From Clostridiaceae bacterium (GTDB lineage Bacteria; Bacillota; Clostridia; DSM-8532), in the NCBI GenBank assembly GCA_012840245.1, contig DULR01000038.1, positions 1 to 45,031 of the forward strand: a stretch of 45,031 bases of DNA, in the 5' to 3' direction. The position numbers and the translations under genes are program-made. A model generated the notes under the pieces. That model saw nothing but the letters and a program-made list of their open reading frames with translations. It searched no databases and was not told where the DNA came from. This document shows, piece after piece, positions 15,750-26,600 of this stretch (positions within the stretch are counted from its first letter, which is position 1; each line of letters opens with the position of its first letter).

Positions 15750-17141
15750 TCAAAACTCTGCATTGTTGACTGTTCTGGGGTAGGGTATGACATCCCTGAT
15801 ATTCTGCATGCCTGTCATGTACATAAGCATGCGCTCGAATCCCAGACCGAAGCCTGCGTGGCGGGTTCCCCCGAAGCGGCGGGTATCAAGATACCAGCTG
15901 TAGTCTTCTTTCTTAAGACCCATTTCCTCCATGCGTTTTTCAAGCACTTCGGCACGCTCTTCCCTCTGGCTTCCGCCGATTATTTCGCCCACGCCGGGAA
16001 CCAGCAGATCCATGGCGGCCACCGTCTTGTTATCGTCATTGAGCCTCATATAGAAAGCTTTTATTTCCTTAGGATAATTGATGACGAATACAGGCTTTTT
16101 CATGATGGTCTCGGTCAGATAGCGCTCGTGCTCTGTCTGAAGATCTGAACCCCATTTTACAGGATACTGAAACTGCTGACCGCTTTTTTCCAGAAGTTCG
16201 ATCGCCTCCGTATATGTTATGACACCGAAATCGGAATTCAGTATGCCGTTTAATCTTTCATACAGATCCTTGTCGATAAACGAATTGAAGAAATCCATCT
16301 CTTCTTTGGCATTCTCAAGGACATAACTTATGATATAACGGATCATGTCCTCAGCCAGTTTCATATCGTCCTTAAGGTCGGCAAAGGCGATCTCCGGCTC
16401 TATCATCCAGAACTCGGCGGCATGCCTGGTCGTGTTGCTGTTTTCAGCCCTGAATGTGGGGCCAAAGGTATACACCTTGCCAAAGGCCAGAGCATATGGC
16501 TCAACAGCAAGCTGTCCGCTTACGGTCAGGGATGTATGTTTCCCGAAGAAATCCTGACTGTAATCCACTTCACCGTTTTCGGTCCTTGGTATGTTTTCCA
16601 GGTCCAAAGTGGTCACCTGGAACATCTCTCCTGCTCCCTCACAGTCACTGGAGGTGATGATAGGGGTATGGACATAGACAAAGCCCTGTTCCTGGAAAAA
16701 CCGATGTATTGCATAAGCCAGAACCGACCTTACTCTGAAAACTGCGGAGAAGGTATTGGTCCTCGGGCGTAAATGGGCAATAGTCCTTAAATACTCGAAT
16801 GTATGGCGCTTTTTTTGCAAAGGGTATTCAGGCACCGAAGCACCCTCGATCTCAACAGATGTTGCATGGACCTCGAAAGGCTGCTTGGCCTGAGGAGTTT
16901 CGACCACTTTGCCCTTTACTGTTATCGCGCTGCCGATGTTAAGATGGGCTATTTCATGAAAATTGGTAAGGCTGTCGTCAAAAACGACCTGGAGGTTTTT
17001 AAAATATGATCCGTCGTTGATCTCAATAAATCCGAAGGTCTTTGTATCTCTTATCGTGCGTACCCAGCCGCAGACTACGACTTCCTTTCCTGAAAGTTCT
17101 TTGAATGAGGTGGTAAGCTTCTTGATCTCGATTCTGTCCAC
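15750..17141 (-). CDS. asnS: Asparaginyl-tRNA synthetase
   Basis: 463 residues, the usual length. A class IIb synthetase that charges tRNA-Asn. The N-terminal OB-fold anticodon-binding domain (about 1-110) includes [23 protein letters not shown]. The catalytic domain has motif 2, [21 protein letters not shown], and motif 3, [12 protein letters not shown]. The asparagine-type rather than aspartate-type active site is indicated by [14 protein letters not shown] and the overall length. No T-box leader was found upstream. The gene is monocistronic as far as can be seen. Confidence 0.95.
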   Translation of the reverse strand: MDRIEIKKLTTSFKELSGKEVVVCGWVRTIRDTKTFGFIEINDGSYFKNLQVVFDDSLTNFHEIAHLNIGSAITVKGKVVETPQAKQPFEVHATSVEIEGASVPEYPLQKKRHTFEYLRTIAHLRPRTNTFSAVFRVRSVLAYAIHRFFQEQGFVYVHTPIITSSDCEGAGEMFQVTTLDLENIPRTENGEVDYSQDFFGKHTSLTVSGQLAVEPYALAFGKVYTFGPTFRAENSNTTRHAAEFWMIEPEIAFADLKDDMKLAEDMIRYIISYVLENAKEEMDFFNSFIDKDLYERLNGILNSDFGVITYTEAIELLEKSGQQFQYPVKWGSDLQTEHERYLTETIMKKPVFVINYPKEIKAFYMRLNDDNKTVAAMDLLVPGVGEIIGGSQREERAEVLEKRMEEMGLKKEDYSWYLDTRRFGGTRHAGFGLGFERMLMYMTGMQNIRDVIPYPRTVNNAEF

Positions 17142-17187
17142 TGTAAATCATCTCCGCTTTATAATTGTTGTTAAAATCAATAAGGAT

Positions 17188-17196
17188 ATTATAGCA
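17188..17196 (-). promoter_or_regulatory. Extended -10 element of asnS
   Basis: TGCTATAAT on the minus strand matches TGnTATAAT and lies about 47 bases before the asnS start. No clear -35. Confidence 0.5.
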
Positions 17197-17243
17197 TTTT
17201 TATCTTTGCCAAAAAAATATAATTTTAATTTTTAGTATAAATA

Positions 17244-17270
17244 TGGCGGACCATATACACCAGTCCGCCA
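17244..17270 (-). terminator. Terminator of the trefoil-GH65 gene
   Basis: Stem TGGCGGAC (17244-17251)/GTCCGCCA (17263-17270) with an 11-base loop, followed on the minus strand by T-rich sequence. It lies about 50 bases after the GH65 stop and probably ends the carbohydrate operon. Confidence 0.65.
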
Positions 17271-17320
17271 CCCTTAACTTTATGGTTGAAGTCACGCCGG
17301 TTCCAACTGCCGGAATACGA

Positions 17321-18130
17321 CTAATAATCTGTTTCAACCGGTCCGTCAAGGCATACTGATACCTTATTGCCATTTACAAAAACATCATGCAAATCTACTG
17401 CTCCATCTTCAGAATTTATTCTGACTTCTTTTTTTGATATATATATCTGATATCTTCTTCCTTTATAAAAAATACTGAACCTGACAGACCGCCATTTATC
17501 AGGAAGTGCCGGGTTTATATGAAGACCGGATTCATCAGCCCTGATGCCTGCAAAGCCCATAACAGCCGACATCCATGCGCCCCCGTTCGCGGCAGGATGG
17601 GTGCCTCCGATATACAGTGAACCCACAAACTGCTTCGAATCTCCTGTCAGATCTATGGTCGAGGTTTTCAGAAAGTATTTGTATGCCCATTCACGGTATC
17701 CTATAGCCGAAGCGACCACCGCATATATACAGGGACTAAGGCTCGATCCGTGTTCGGTGCGGGGTTCATAGAAATCCCAGTTTTTCCTGATGGTCTCCAA
17801 ATTATAATGATCTCTGAATAGATTGAGCATGAGCACTACGTCGGCCTGCTTAAGGATCTGAGTGGTCGTTGCGATGCCGTTTCCACCACCCAGATATTCA
17901 TTCTTATCGATTATCCGTGACTTAAGCTCCTGAAGACTTATGTCCTCCAGCTTATGATATCCGTCGAACTGTTCTATCACCTGAGTTTCCGGGTCCGGTA
18001 CAGGCACATACAGTTTTAAATGCATGGTCCGGATATTTTCGATATCTTTTTCATAATCCAGTCTTTTTATCAACTCATCATATGTTTTTCCATAACGTGA
18101 TCTGAGTATGTCAAGGGTCCTTAAAGGCAA
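17321..18130 (-). pseudogene. GH65 domain, C-terminal fragment of the frameshifted trefoil-GH65 gene
   Basis: 269 codons continuing the GH65 (alpha/alpha)6 barrel and C-terminal beta-sandwich. Family segments are LKQADVVLML (with the Lys used for phosphate binding), EHGSSLSP (paired serines of the phosphate site in phosphorylases), GGTHPAANGGAWMSAVMGFAGIRAD and LPDKWRSVRFSIFYKGR. It overlaps the preceding fragment by 20 bases in another frame. Joining them at TTTAAG|G|ACCCTTGAC (near 18,115-18,125) by skipping one base gives an uninterrupted GH65 sequence. The first possible start (TTG) has no ribosome site, so it is unlikely to be a separate gene. Sequencing error or a programmed shift are the alternatives. 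Confidence 0.8.
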
Positions 18131-19608
18131 TATCCAGTGTGTGCTTCACCATTTTATTGGTATATGCGTTATTGTTCACTCTTTCGTGATATTCATCGGG
18201 TCCTGTTACATCGAGAAGCTCGAATCTGTCTTTGTCAGGCTTGTAATAAGCATATGAATAAAAGAAGCGAGCGCACTCCAGGATGACCTCGGCTCCGCCG
18301 TCAACGAGCAGGCTCTCATCTCCCGTCACCGATACATACTGCCAGATGGCATAGGCTATGTCTGCGCTTATATGGATCTGTTTATCTCTGAAATATGTAC
18401 GCATCGGCCTTCCGGTAAAGACATCGCTTATGTTGAAATGAGTGCAGGCATCATCTCCGGTCTCCTGGCTCTCCCATGCGTAGAATGCTCCCTTAAAGCC
18501 GTATTCCTTTGCCTTTCTCCTTGCGCCGTCCAGAGTATGGTATCTGTACATCAGAAGATTCCGGGCGAATGCCGGGTTTGTATATATGAAAAAAGGAAGC
18601 ATGAACATTTCGGTATCCCAGAATATGGCACCCTTGTATACCTGCCCCGATAAACCCCTGGCCGGAATGGACAAGCTTGAAGAGTGGGTCGGGGATATGA
18701 TCAGCAGCTGATAGATGCTGTATCTGAGAGCGAATTGCGCTTCATCGTCCCCTTCTATAACGATATCTGAATTGCTCCAGTATCTATCCCAGACAGCTGA
18801 GCTTTTATCCAGCAATGATCCATAACCCTCAAAGGCCGCCGTACTGCAGCTTTTAGCCGCAGCATCGGCCACATCTGCAACAGGATCGTTCCCTGTATAT
18901 ACCGATACATATTTATAAAAACTGTAGGTTTCGCCTGCCTGAGCTTCCATATTTATTTTGCGGATATACTTCTTTTCAGAATCCATAATATCAAAGCTAC
19001 CGATCATGCCGTCAAAAAGCTCGACAACGGCTACAGGTATCCCCAGCTCATGGGTCAAAGCTTTAATTACAAGGCATCCGCCGTTCCTTATATACTGAAA
19101 ATCCTCCAGATGAGGGCCGTTTATATCCCAGACATCACCGTCGATGCCGGATTCAATGGTCAGTGAGCAGTCACTGTCACACTTTATCTCATATTTCATA
19201 CACATAAGGTGTATTTCGTCCATGCTGAGAAATCTTTCTGAGGACAGAGTTATTTTTTTGCCTGATGATGTATTGAAGACCGTTTTTCTCGAATGCGCTC
19301 CGTTTCTGATATCGAGCCTCTGACTGTGTTCTTCAGGCTCTCTGACTAAAACGCTCAGTTCCTCTCCATCACAATAAACCTTAATGAAAAAGCCATTCGG
19401 CGCATTGACCGGCTCTCTCCACTTGTCTCCGACCTTGTTATAAAGGCCTGCGATTATACATGCTCCCAGTTCGTTTTTCGAATACTCTTCAAGAGTTCCC
19501 CGATACCCCATATAACCGTTTCCGGTCATGAACTTGTCGCCGTTTCTGAAAACATTGCAGCTGATGTAGCATCTCCCGAAGTGGTTCTTGTGTATGAGTT
19601 CTCGATTT
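18111..19608 (-). pseudogene. GH65 domain, N-terminal and catalytic fragment of the frameshifted trefoil-GH65 gene
   Basis: The middle reading frame of a GH65 enzyme. From the ATG at 19,529 it reads MTGNGYMGYRGTLEEY, which is already inside the conserved N-terminal domain. The frame is open back to a TAA near 19,607 and encodes NVFRNGDKF just before it, so the ATG is not a natural start. WREPVNAPNG, GAIFWDTEMFMLPFF and VTGPDEYHERVNNNAYTN follow. The Glu of DEYH is the catalytic acid. GH65 enzymes act on alpha-glucosides such as trehalose, maltose, kojibiose and nigerose, by phosphorolysis or hydrolysis. The missing first strands are found in the frame of the upstream trefoil region (GLAFKIENSYT), separated by a one-base deletion. 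Confidence 0.8.
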
Positions 19609-21100
19609 TAAAGGCCAGGCCCTGAGGAGTCTTATCTGCTGCATCCTCAAAGATCCATTTAGCAGATCCCCAGTCTGCCTGTGCCCAGTTGCTGCACTGG
19701 GCATGACCATGTTGCTGCTGGATATGGACCACAAGATTCGGATTTGTATCGGCAATTATGTTATATACGGAATCACCAAGATGATTCACGTCAAACAGCA
19801 CATTAGCTGTGTTTTCGATATCCACACAGGTTATGGGATCATTATAATGCTCCTGGTCGGCATAGTTCATATAATGACCGGTAGCAGCATTCCTTATTCT
19901 GGAGTTGCCCTGGCCGTCAACATCATTCTCGATTACCCAGTAGTAACTTAAATCAAAAACACTGTCCGGTTTACCGTAATAAACCCTGCCGTCCTTCTCG
20001 TAAAGCCAGGCATTCTCTACATACGAATTTTTTATTTTAATCACCAGTCCGCCTGTGAGTTCAGCAGGTTCTTCAGGTTCCTGGGGTTCGCCCGGCCCTT
20101 CCTGCTGTGTCTGGGGTGCTGAACTTATAAACAGCCATTGAGCGGTGCCCCAGCCGGCCTGAGCCCAGTTGCTGCATTGGGCATGTCCGAGCTGCTGCTG
20201 ATAATGAACCACAAGATTGCTGTTTGTGGCAGCAATGATATTGTGCTTTATTACATCGCCATCGATGATATTTGTTATGACAAGGTCGTTGTTGGTTTCT
20301 TCACTGACCGGAGCGCATCCCATAGGGTCATTATAATGCTCCTGATCGACATAATTCATGAAATGACCGGTGGACAAGTTCATTATTCTCGAATACTCCG
20401 GATTATCCGGGCTGTTTACAACTATCCAGTAATAGCTCAGATCATCATCGCTTCCGGGAGTTCCGTAAAGGACCTGTCCGTTACTTTCATAAAGATATAT
20501 GTTGTCAGGGAATTCTTCATTTGAAAATGAATTTCTTATTCTAACAGGTGAATATTCAAACAGCCACTGGGCTGTTCCCCATCCTGCCTGAGCCCAGTTG
20601 CTGCATTGAGCATGGCCGAGCTGCTGCTGATAATGAACCACCAGATTGCTGTTGGTCGAAGCGATAATATTATGTTTTACGACTTCACCATCCTGAATGT
20701 CGGTAATGATGAAGGAATTGTTCGTTCCCTCGCTTATGGGCGCACACCCCATAGCTTCATTATAATGCTCCTGGTCTACATAGCTCATATAGTTGCCTGT
20801 AGCTACGTTTCTGATCTTTGATGTTCCGTTTCCGTCGGTCTCTATGACCCAGTAATACTTAAGATCAGTCTCACTCTCAGGTGTCCCGTAATAAACCTTT
20901 CCGTCCTCTTCATAAAGGAAGATGTTATCCGGAAATTCGTGGTTTGAAAATGAGTTCCTTATCCTGCATACCCTGATGCTTTGTCCGGAGCCGTCCTGAC
21001 CGGCGCCCGAAAGCAATGTGAAATCAAGCACGTGGCAGACGGCGCAGATCATCGCCAATACCCAGGCGATAATTCTTTTTGAACCTTTCAACCGATCCAT
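19526..21100 (-). pseudogene. Secreted protein with three beta-trefoil-like carbohydrate-binding repeats; N-terminal part of the trefoil-GH65 gene
   Basis: 524 codons. A signal peptide (basic start, hydrophobic 9-30) is followed by three related repeats at about 46-182, 186-324 and 352-484. Each has IRNSF..., YLYE..G.V.YG.P, YYW.I, DQEHYN and ends in HAQCSNWAQA.WG.A.W, resembling the QxW ends of ricin-type lectins. A Pro/Glu/Gln-rich linker (326-350) precedes repeat three. After repeat three comes GLAFKIENSYT, which fits the first strand of the GH65 domain encoded in the next frame. I therefore read 21100-17321 as one broken gene of 3780 bases (1260 codons) in which two opposite one-base shifts cancel. 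The ribosome site GGGAGGG precedes the ATG. It could still be made as a free lectin-like protein. Confidence 0.75.
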
Positions 21101-21229
21101 GGATATCCCTCCCGAAAATAGATTGTTTTAAAGGTACAACTAACTAAACCTGCATGAAATACTACAGGTTAACGACTACAAACTTATATCTGATCAAATA
21201 CTGCAGAAATCGCCCAAAGGTGAGAAATA

Positions 21230-23530
21230 CTATTTCTTTGGTATGGTCAGTAAATCGTTGCCGGTATTTATCACGTAGCTTTTTCCGTAGACAATAAGCT
21301 CGACAGGAACGTTCCCTTTAACTGCAACAGCAACCTTCTCCCTGGTTACAGTAAATGATAAAACTGAACCTCTGTATAAAAGGTTAAAGCTATAGGATTG
21401 CCATGCATCGGGTATTGTGGGATCCATGACAAGCTTGCCGCCGTTGTTTCTGAGCCCTCCGTACCCATAGACGATATTCATCCATGCTGCGGCGATGGAT
21501 GTGATATGCAGTCCTTCATTGGTGTTCCTGTTATAGTCGTCCAGATCCAGTCTTGTCGCGAACCTGAAAAATTCATAGGCTTCATCTTTTTTTCCTATCT
21601 CGGCTGCCAATATGGAATGCACCGACGGGGACAATGAAGATTCATGGATGCATCTGGGCTCATAGTATTCGTAATTCACTCTTTTTTCATTCAAAGAAAA
21701 GTCCTGGTTATATAAAAACAGCATCATGAGCACATCAGGCTGCTTGATCATATCTGTCCTGTAGATCCTGTCATAGGACCAGTTGTTGTAAAGGGGAAAG
21801 TCTGTTACCGGTATTGAATGGATATCTATGTGGGGCAGCCTGAAAAATCCGTCATGCTGCTCGAACAGTCCGGTGCGCTCATCCCGGGGTATGTACATGT
21901 TTTCGGCCATGGTCCTCCATTTGACCGCTTCATCCGGTATAAGTCCGGTCTTTGCTTCTGCTTCCTTAAGCTTCACAGGGCAGACCGTCATCATTTCATC
22001 CATCGTGGATAAGGTAAACTCCATGCATTTTTTGACCATGTAGTTCAGGAAGCAGTTGTTGTTCACCATCATGTGGAACTCATCGACGCCCATTACTCCA
22101 TAAAAGCCATATTGACCAGATACAGGATCCTGCTGTGCCCTGCTTTCATAAAAACGGCAAATCTGAATGAGCATCTCTATGCCCTGGTTATACAGAAAAT
22201 CCTTATCCTGCGTTATTTCCGAATACAGCCATATACCGTATGCGATGGAGCCGCTGACATGGATCTGAAGGCTCGAATGCTGCCATGCACCGCAGCCTTC
22301 CTCTCCGTCAATGGACGAAATGGGATAGCATGCTCCGCGGCAATCCAGTTCTTTTGCCCTTTCGACAGCCTTCGGCAGCAGATTGTATCTGTATTCAAGA
22401 AGGTTTCTTGCTGCTTTCGGATTGTTGAAAATATAAAACTGCAGACAATATGCTTCTGTATCCCAAAAGGCTTTACCTCCATAAGCTTCGCCTGATAAGC
22501 CCTTGGCTCCTATGTTAAGGCTGGAATCCTCCCCGTGATAGGTCTGATGAAGCTGGAATATACAGAATCTTATTCCCTGCTGGTTTTCATCGTCTCCTTC
22601 TATCTTCACATCAAGATTCTGCCATACATAGTCCCAGTAAGCCGTGTGTTTTTCAAAGGCATCCTCATACTTAACCTCCAGATGTCTGCGGGCAAGATCC
22701 ATCCCTTTTTCCCACAATATATCAGGTTCGTGCTCTCTTTTCTTGTCTGCCAGGTTGACTGCCATTTTGGTGAATACGGTTTTATTTCCTTTTTTCAATG
22801 CGATCCTGAATTTTGTGCCTAGAAATCTGTCTTCTTCCACCATGGCAGCATCCTGCATACCTTCCGCTTCCAGCCTGAAACTGGAAAAAAGGAGGAGCTT
22901 GCTTACTTTGGTCCTGCCAAGGATGGCATAGATTTCGTCATTCTTTTCTTTCCTCAGACATTCCCAGTTGCTGTCGCTCTGCCAGGGCGCGTGAGGTGTA
23001 AAATCCAGGCCGGTCATGATATGGACTTCATCGCTGAAATTTAAGGGTTCGAATATTATCCTCTGACATCCCAGGTTGTGGTCAACCATGCTCAAAAATC
23101 TCTCGAAGTGAAGCTTCAATTGCTTTCCTGAATCAGTCTCCCAAATGAACTCACGTTTTAATAGTCCCTTATTCAGGTCGAGGATCCTTCTGAACTCATG
23201 TATTTTAGAGGTGTTTATATCCAGCTGCTCACCGTCGAGAGCTATGCGAATATAAAGCCAATCCACCGAATTGGTCAGATCCCTTGATTTGTCAACGAAG
23301 CCTTTATAACGCGCCGGGTGCTTTACTTCGGTCTCCTCATACAGGCCGTTGAAATAACTTCCTATAAGCTTGTCTCCGCTGTATCCTTCTTCGAAATATC
23401 CTCTTACCCCCATATACTCATTTCCGAGAGAAAAAACCGATTCAGCCACTCTTCCGTGGCCAGGGTCAAAACCTTCTTCAATGATCTCCCATGGTGCGAC
23501 CTTAAAATATCTGTCTGAAACTTTCCCCAT
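21230..23530 (-). CDS. GH65 family glycoside phosphorylase
   Basis: 766 residues, full length and without a signal peptide, so cytosolic. Domains are the N-terminal beta-sandwich (SLGNEYMGVRGYFEEGY, 34-50), the (alpha/alpha)6 barrel with GKAFWDTEAY (352-361), the catalytic acid Glu484 in GVDEFHMMVNNN, and the C-terminal sheet. Phosphate-site residues of GH65 phosphorylases are present (Lys596, Ser631-Ser632 in HESSLSPSVHS). It should split an alpha-linked glucose disaccharide with phosphate to beta-glucose 1-phosphate and glucose. Specificity (nigerose, kojibiose, maltose, trehalose) cannot be read directly, but the adjacent GH87 gene makes nigerose the best guess. GGAG precedes the ATG, and a LacI-type operator lies just upstream (23,552-23,563). 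Confidence 0.88.
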   Translation of the reverse strand: MGKVSDRYFKVAPWEIIEEGFDPGHGRVAESVFSLGNEYMGVRGYFEEGYSGDKLIGSYFNGLYEETEVKHPARYKGFVDKSRDLTNSVDWLYIRIALDGEQLDINTSKIHEFRRILDLNKGLLKREFIWETDSGKQLKLHFERFLSMVDHNLGCQRIIFEPLNFSDEVHIMTGLDFTPHAPWQSDSNWECLRKEKNDEIYAILGRTKVSKLLLFSSFRLEAEGMQDAAMVEEDRFLGTKFRIALKKGNKTVFTKMAVNLADKKREHEPDILWEKGMDLARRHLEVKYEDAFEKHTAYWDYVWQNLDVKIEGDDENQQGIRFCIFQLHQTYHGEDSSLNIGAKGLSGEAYGGKAFWDTEAYCLQFYIFNNPKAARNLLEYRYNLLPKAVERAKELDCRGACYPISSIDGEEGCGAWQHSSLQIHVSGSIAYGIWLYSEITQDKDFLYNQGIEMLIQICRFYESRAQQDPVSGQYGFYGVMGVDEFHMMVNNNCFLNYMVKKCMEFTLSTMDEMMTVCPVKLKEAEAKTGLIPDEAVKWRTMAENMYIPRDERTGLFEQHDGFFRLPHIDIHSIPVTDFPLYNNWSYDRIYRTDMIKQPDVLMMLFLYNQDFSLNEKRVNYEYYEPRCIHESSLSPSVHSILAAEIGKKDEAYEFFRFATRLDLDDYNRNTNEGLHITSIAAAWMNIVYGYGGLRNNGGKLVMDPTIPDAWQSYSFNLLYRGSVLSFTVTREKVAVAVKGNVPVELIVYGKSYVINTGNDLLTIPKK

Positions 23531-23551
23531 AAAAATGTCTCCTTCTTCTTG

Positions 23552-23563
23552 CTAACCGTTTAA
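23552..23563. promoter_or_regulatory. LacI-type operator upstream of the GH65 phosphorylase gene
   Basis: CTAACCGTTTAA (minus strand TTAAACGGTTAG) lies 22 bases before the GH65 start. The same 11-base core TTAAACGGTTA occurs upstream of the lacI-family gene (35,369-35,380). It is a near palindrome centred on CG, as expected for LacI-family sites. Confidence 0.6.
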
Positions 23564-23611
23564 CCTAAAGGTGTGCTAAAAGCTGTATCCATTATCTTTT
23601 TCTGCCAGGAA

Positions 23612-26600
23612 TCATTTTTTTGATTTTTTTATTCTGAAATAAATCCCAAGACCGGACAGAACGATTAGAACAGCAGCTGATACAAGCATGAGAATTTTAA
23701 TATCCGGCCTTTTTGAAAGTGGCCTTGTGGCCGGGATCCTGTCCTCTTCGACCTCCACTGCGAGATCGAATGTATTTTCAGCTTCATTATTGATCTTTTC
23801 CAGCATAACACTTCGGATCAGGTTATTCCTTGCCGTTGCCCGGCCTCTTGCGCCGGGGGCTTTATGGATGCCAAAGGAACCACAGCCTTCAATGGTGTTG
23901 CCTTCCATAAGCACATTTGCCACCGTACCTTTATTCATGAACGATATCCCCTGCCATGTGCTGTTGAGTATAAGATTGTCCTTAACGACTACAAGGGCTT
24001 TGTTGTCATTACCCAAAACGGTGTTGAACCAGATGGCACCATTGTCCATATTATGGTTGTAGTCATGGCTTCCGCACCTGATCAGGCTGTTTCGCTCAAC
24101 TGCTATGGTCCCTTCAAAGGGTTTCGGATCAAAATTTGTGCTTATATTGACTCCGGCTCCGTTTACAACGGTATCCGAAATTATGTTATCGGTTATCTCG
24201 ATATCTTTTCCGCCGTAAAGAGCTATACTATTGGCCAGCCATTGCAGGCTCACAGTATTGAACCTTATTTTGTTGTTGGTGTCATTATAGTCGGAAGACC
24301 AGAGGGCTATGGCATCATCGCCCGTGTTTCTCACGTCACACTGCTCGACGACACTGTTCGATGTTCCCCGTCTTAAATTCAATCCATCGGCGAAGGTATT
24401 TCTTATGCGGCAGCCGACAACATGCATGCCGTCAAGGTTATGGGTCCAGATGCCTGTTTTGTAATGGTCGATCCATACATTCTGCACTATCAGATTCTTC
24501 ATGGTTGGGGTATTGTAATCGGTCTCTATAGCCGACGGATCGATGGAGTCGCGCCTGCTGACAGCGGTTCCTGCCAATGAAAAATCATAAAATGCAATGT
24601 TGTTCGCCTTGACAAAGAACGCGGCATATTCACCCTTCAATACCGAATGCCACATTCCGGCTCCCCGTATCACCAAATTGTCCTTTGTAAGAACGAAGCC
24701 CCTGTTTTTATTCTGGTTGTCTCCTGCGTCAAAGTCTCTGGTCGGTGTATTTATCTCAAAAACTCCGGCGGGTATCCATACCTCTTTCCCTTCGGCCACC
24801 GCTTTTGAGATACAATCGGCTATGGCTTTCGTATCATCGGTCCCGTCATTTGGAACAGCACCAAAATCTTCGATCGAAAGCGCATTTTCGGGCATTTGAT
24901 GAGGGGGCGCGACCTCCTCTGTTTCTATAAGGTCGATGATATAGTATTGTGCTGTATTTGCCGCATCCTTCTGAAGTTTTATGGCGGTCCCGGCTGGATA
25001 AGTCTTATCCAGCATGACCCTCACTTCATCATAGAAATGATGCGCCATACCGTCACCGGGATCATTGGTCCATGGGTAACTTCCATAAACCCAGCTGTAC
25101 CGGGATGTAAGATCTATGCTTTTTGTTTTTTTTCCGTCTATATACAGATTAAGAGTACTGTCAAGTTCGGTGCCGTCAGCACTGTCAGGAACACAGTAGC
25201 GGATGACCATTGCATTGGCCGGCTTTGTAAGAGTGAACCTTACATATTGACCGGTCCTGTCAAGAGTGATGGCGACCCGTCCTGAGGCTTCACTTGAAAA
25301 AGTACGGTAATTCCTGTCCTCTTCTACCGGCGTTCCGGTAGTACTGCAGTCTTCTGCCTCGTACCGGATATAAGTAGCCGTAGCGCCCCGATAATCTTTA
25401 TTTATGCTCTCATGCAGGGTCAGCCCTGTAATCCCGTCGTTCCTGGAAAGAGTTACGGTATTTATCCCCTTGTTAAGATAAATCTCGATGCTGCCTTTAT
25501 GAGGAAGGGATACTTTCCCCCGGCTTATACCGTTTATCTCCATATGGATGCCTGTTTTCGGGCCTGAATAGCCGATGTCAGCCCTGACCACGCCGCTTGT
25601 ATAGGAATAAACGGTAAATATCATCCTGTCTGCCATAATGAATGCGCTATCAGCGCTATAAAACGAATCGGTTAATATTTTTTCAGGCTGGATCTTTATC
25701 TGTCCGTTCTTTAAAGTCACGATCCCTGCTTTCTCATCCATATCCCACAGGATCTGCGGATCGTTATTGGCGGTCAGATCCTTTGTCTTCCAGCCGTCTT
25801 CGTAATACAGATACCTGTTGTCTGAGGTATCTGTTATCCTGACCTTGCTCCCGTAATATTCCAGCCTGTAAACACCACTCAGTGTATTTAAGTCATGGAT
25901 GATCCTGTAAAGGTTGGTATCCGGGAAAGCGCTGATGGGCACCAGGTTTTCTTCCTGGCCTGAAACACCTTCTGTCTCATCGGGCGCGGCCTCATACAGC
26001 CATTGCGTTGTCGCCTCTTCAACCGATACAAGAGTGCTTTGGGCAAATCCTGACATCTTTCTGATATTCAGGTATGGTCTTTTATATTGTGCCATATCTG
26101 AATAGGCATTGTTGAAAATCAATGTGCCTGGTTCACTGCCTGCAGAGATCTGCCACAGGCTCCCCTCTGTTTTTGCCTCTTCTTCTCCCACACAGCGCAG
26201 TGCTCCGCTGCCTTTGCTGGTAATATAGTGCTCATACTCCCGGTTCTTCAGCAAAAAGTTGCCTTCTGTTGAGCTTTCGACTATCTCCCAGTGGGATCTT
26301 GCGTCAGATTCCCTGCAATCGCCATATGTCAATGCGCCTGCTGCGTTCTCATACAGATACAGGGTGGGATCGGCAAGGCTCTTAAGCCTTATATATCTTT
26401 TGGGGATCTCTGTTGGCTCCCTCTTTTCATCAACCAGGTCATCTACCCTGATGGGCTCCCAGTGGGGCGTTCCCCATGACGGTTGTACGGCATTGGAATT
26501 TTCTATCACTCCGCTGAAGCTCTCCATATGCAGAAAATACCCGGGATTGACCGAATCCCTGAACTGAACTGCGTTGGGATATAGTGCGTTTTTATTCCTT

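Noticed and set aside
17142..17320. A T-box leader before asnS
   Set aside because: No specifier hairpin or T-box core could be found in the short leader.
19526..19610. A programmed -1 frameshift at the first trefoil-GH65 junction
   Set aside because: No slippery heptamer in the right phase was found in the overlap; a one-base loss is simpler.
23612..23720. Sortase LPXTG anchor on the GH87 protein
   Set aside because: No LPXTG-like motif precedes the hydrophobic helix.
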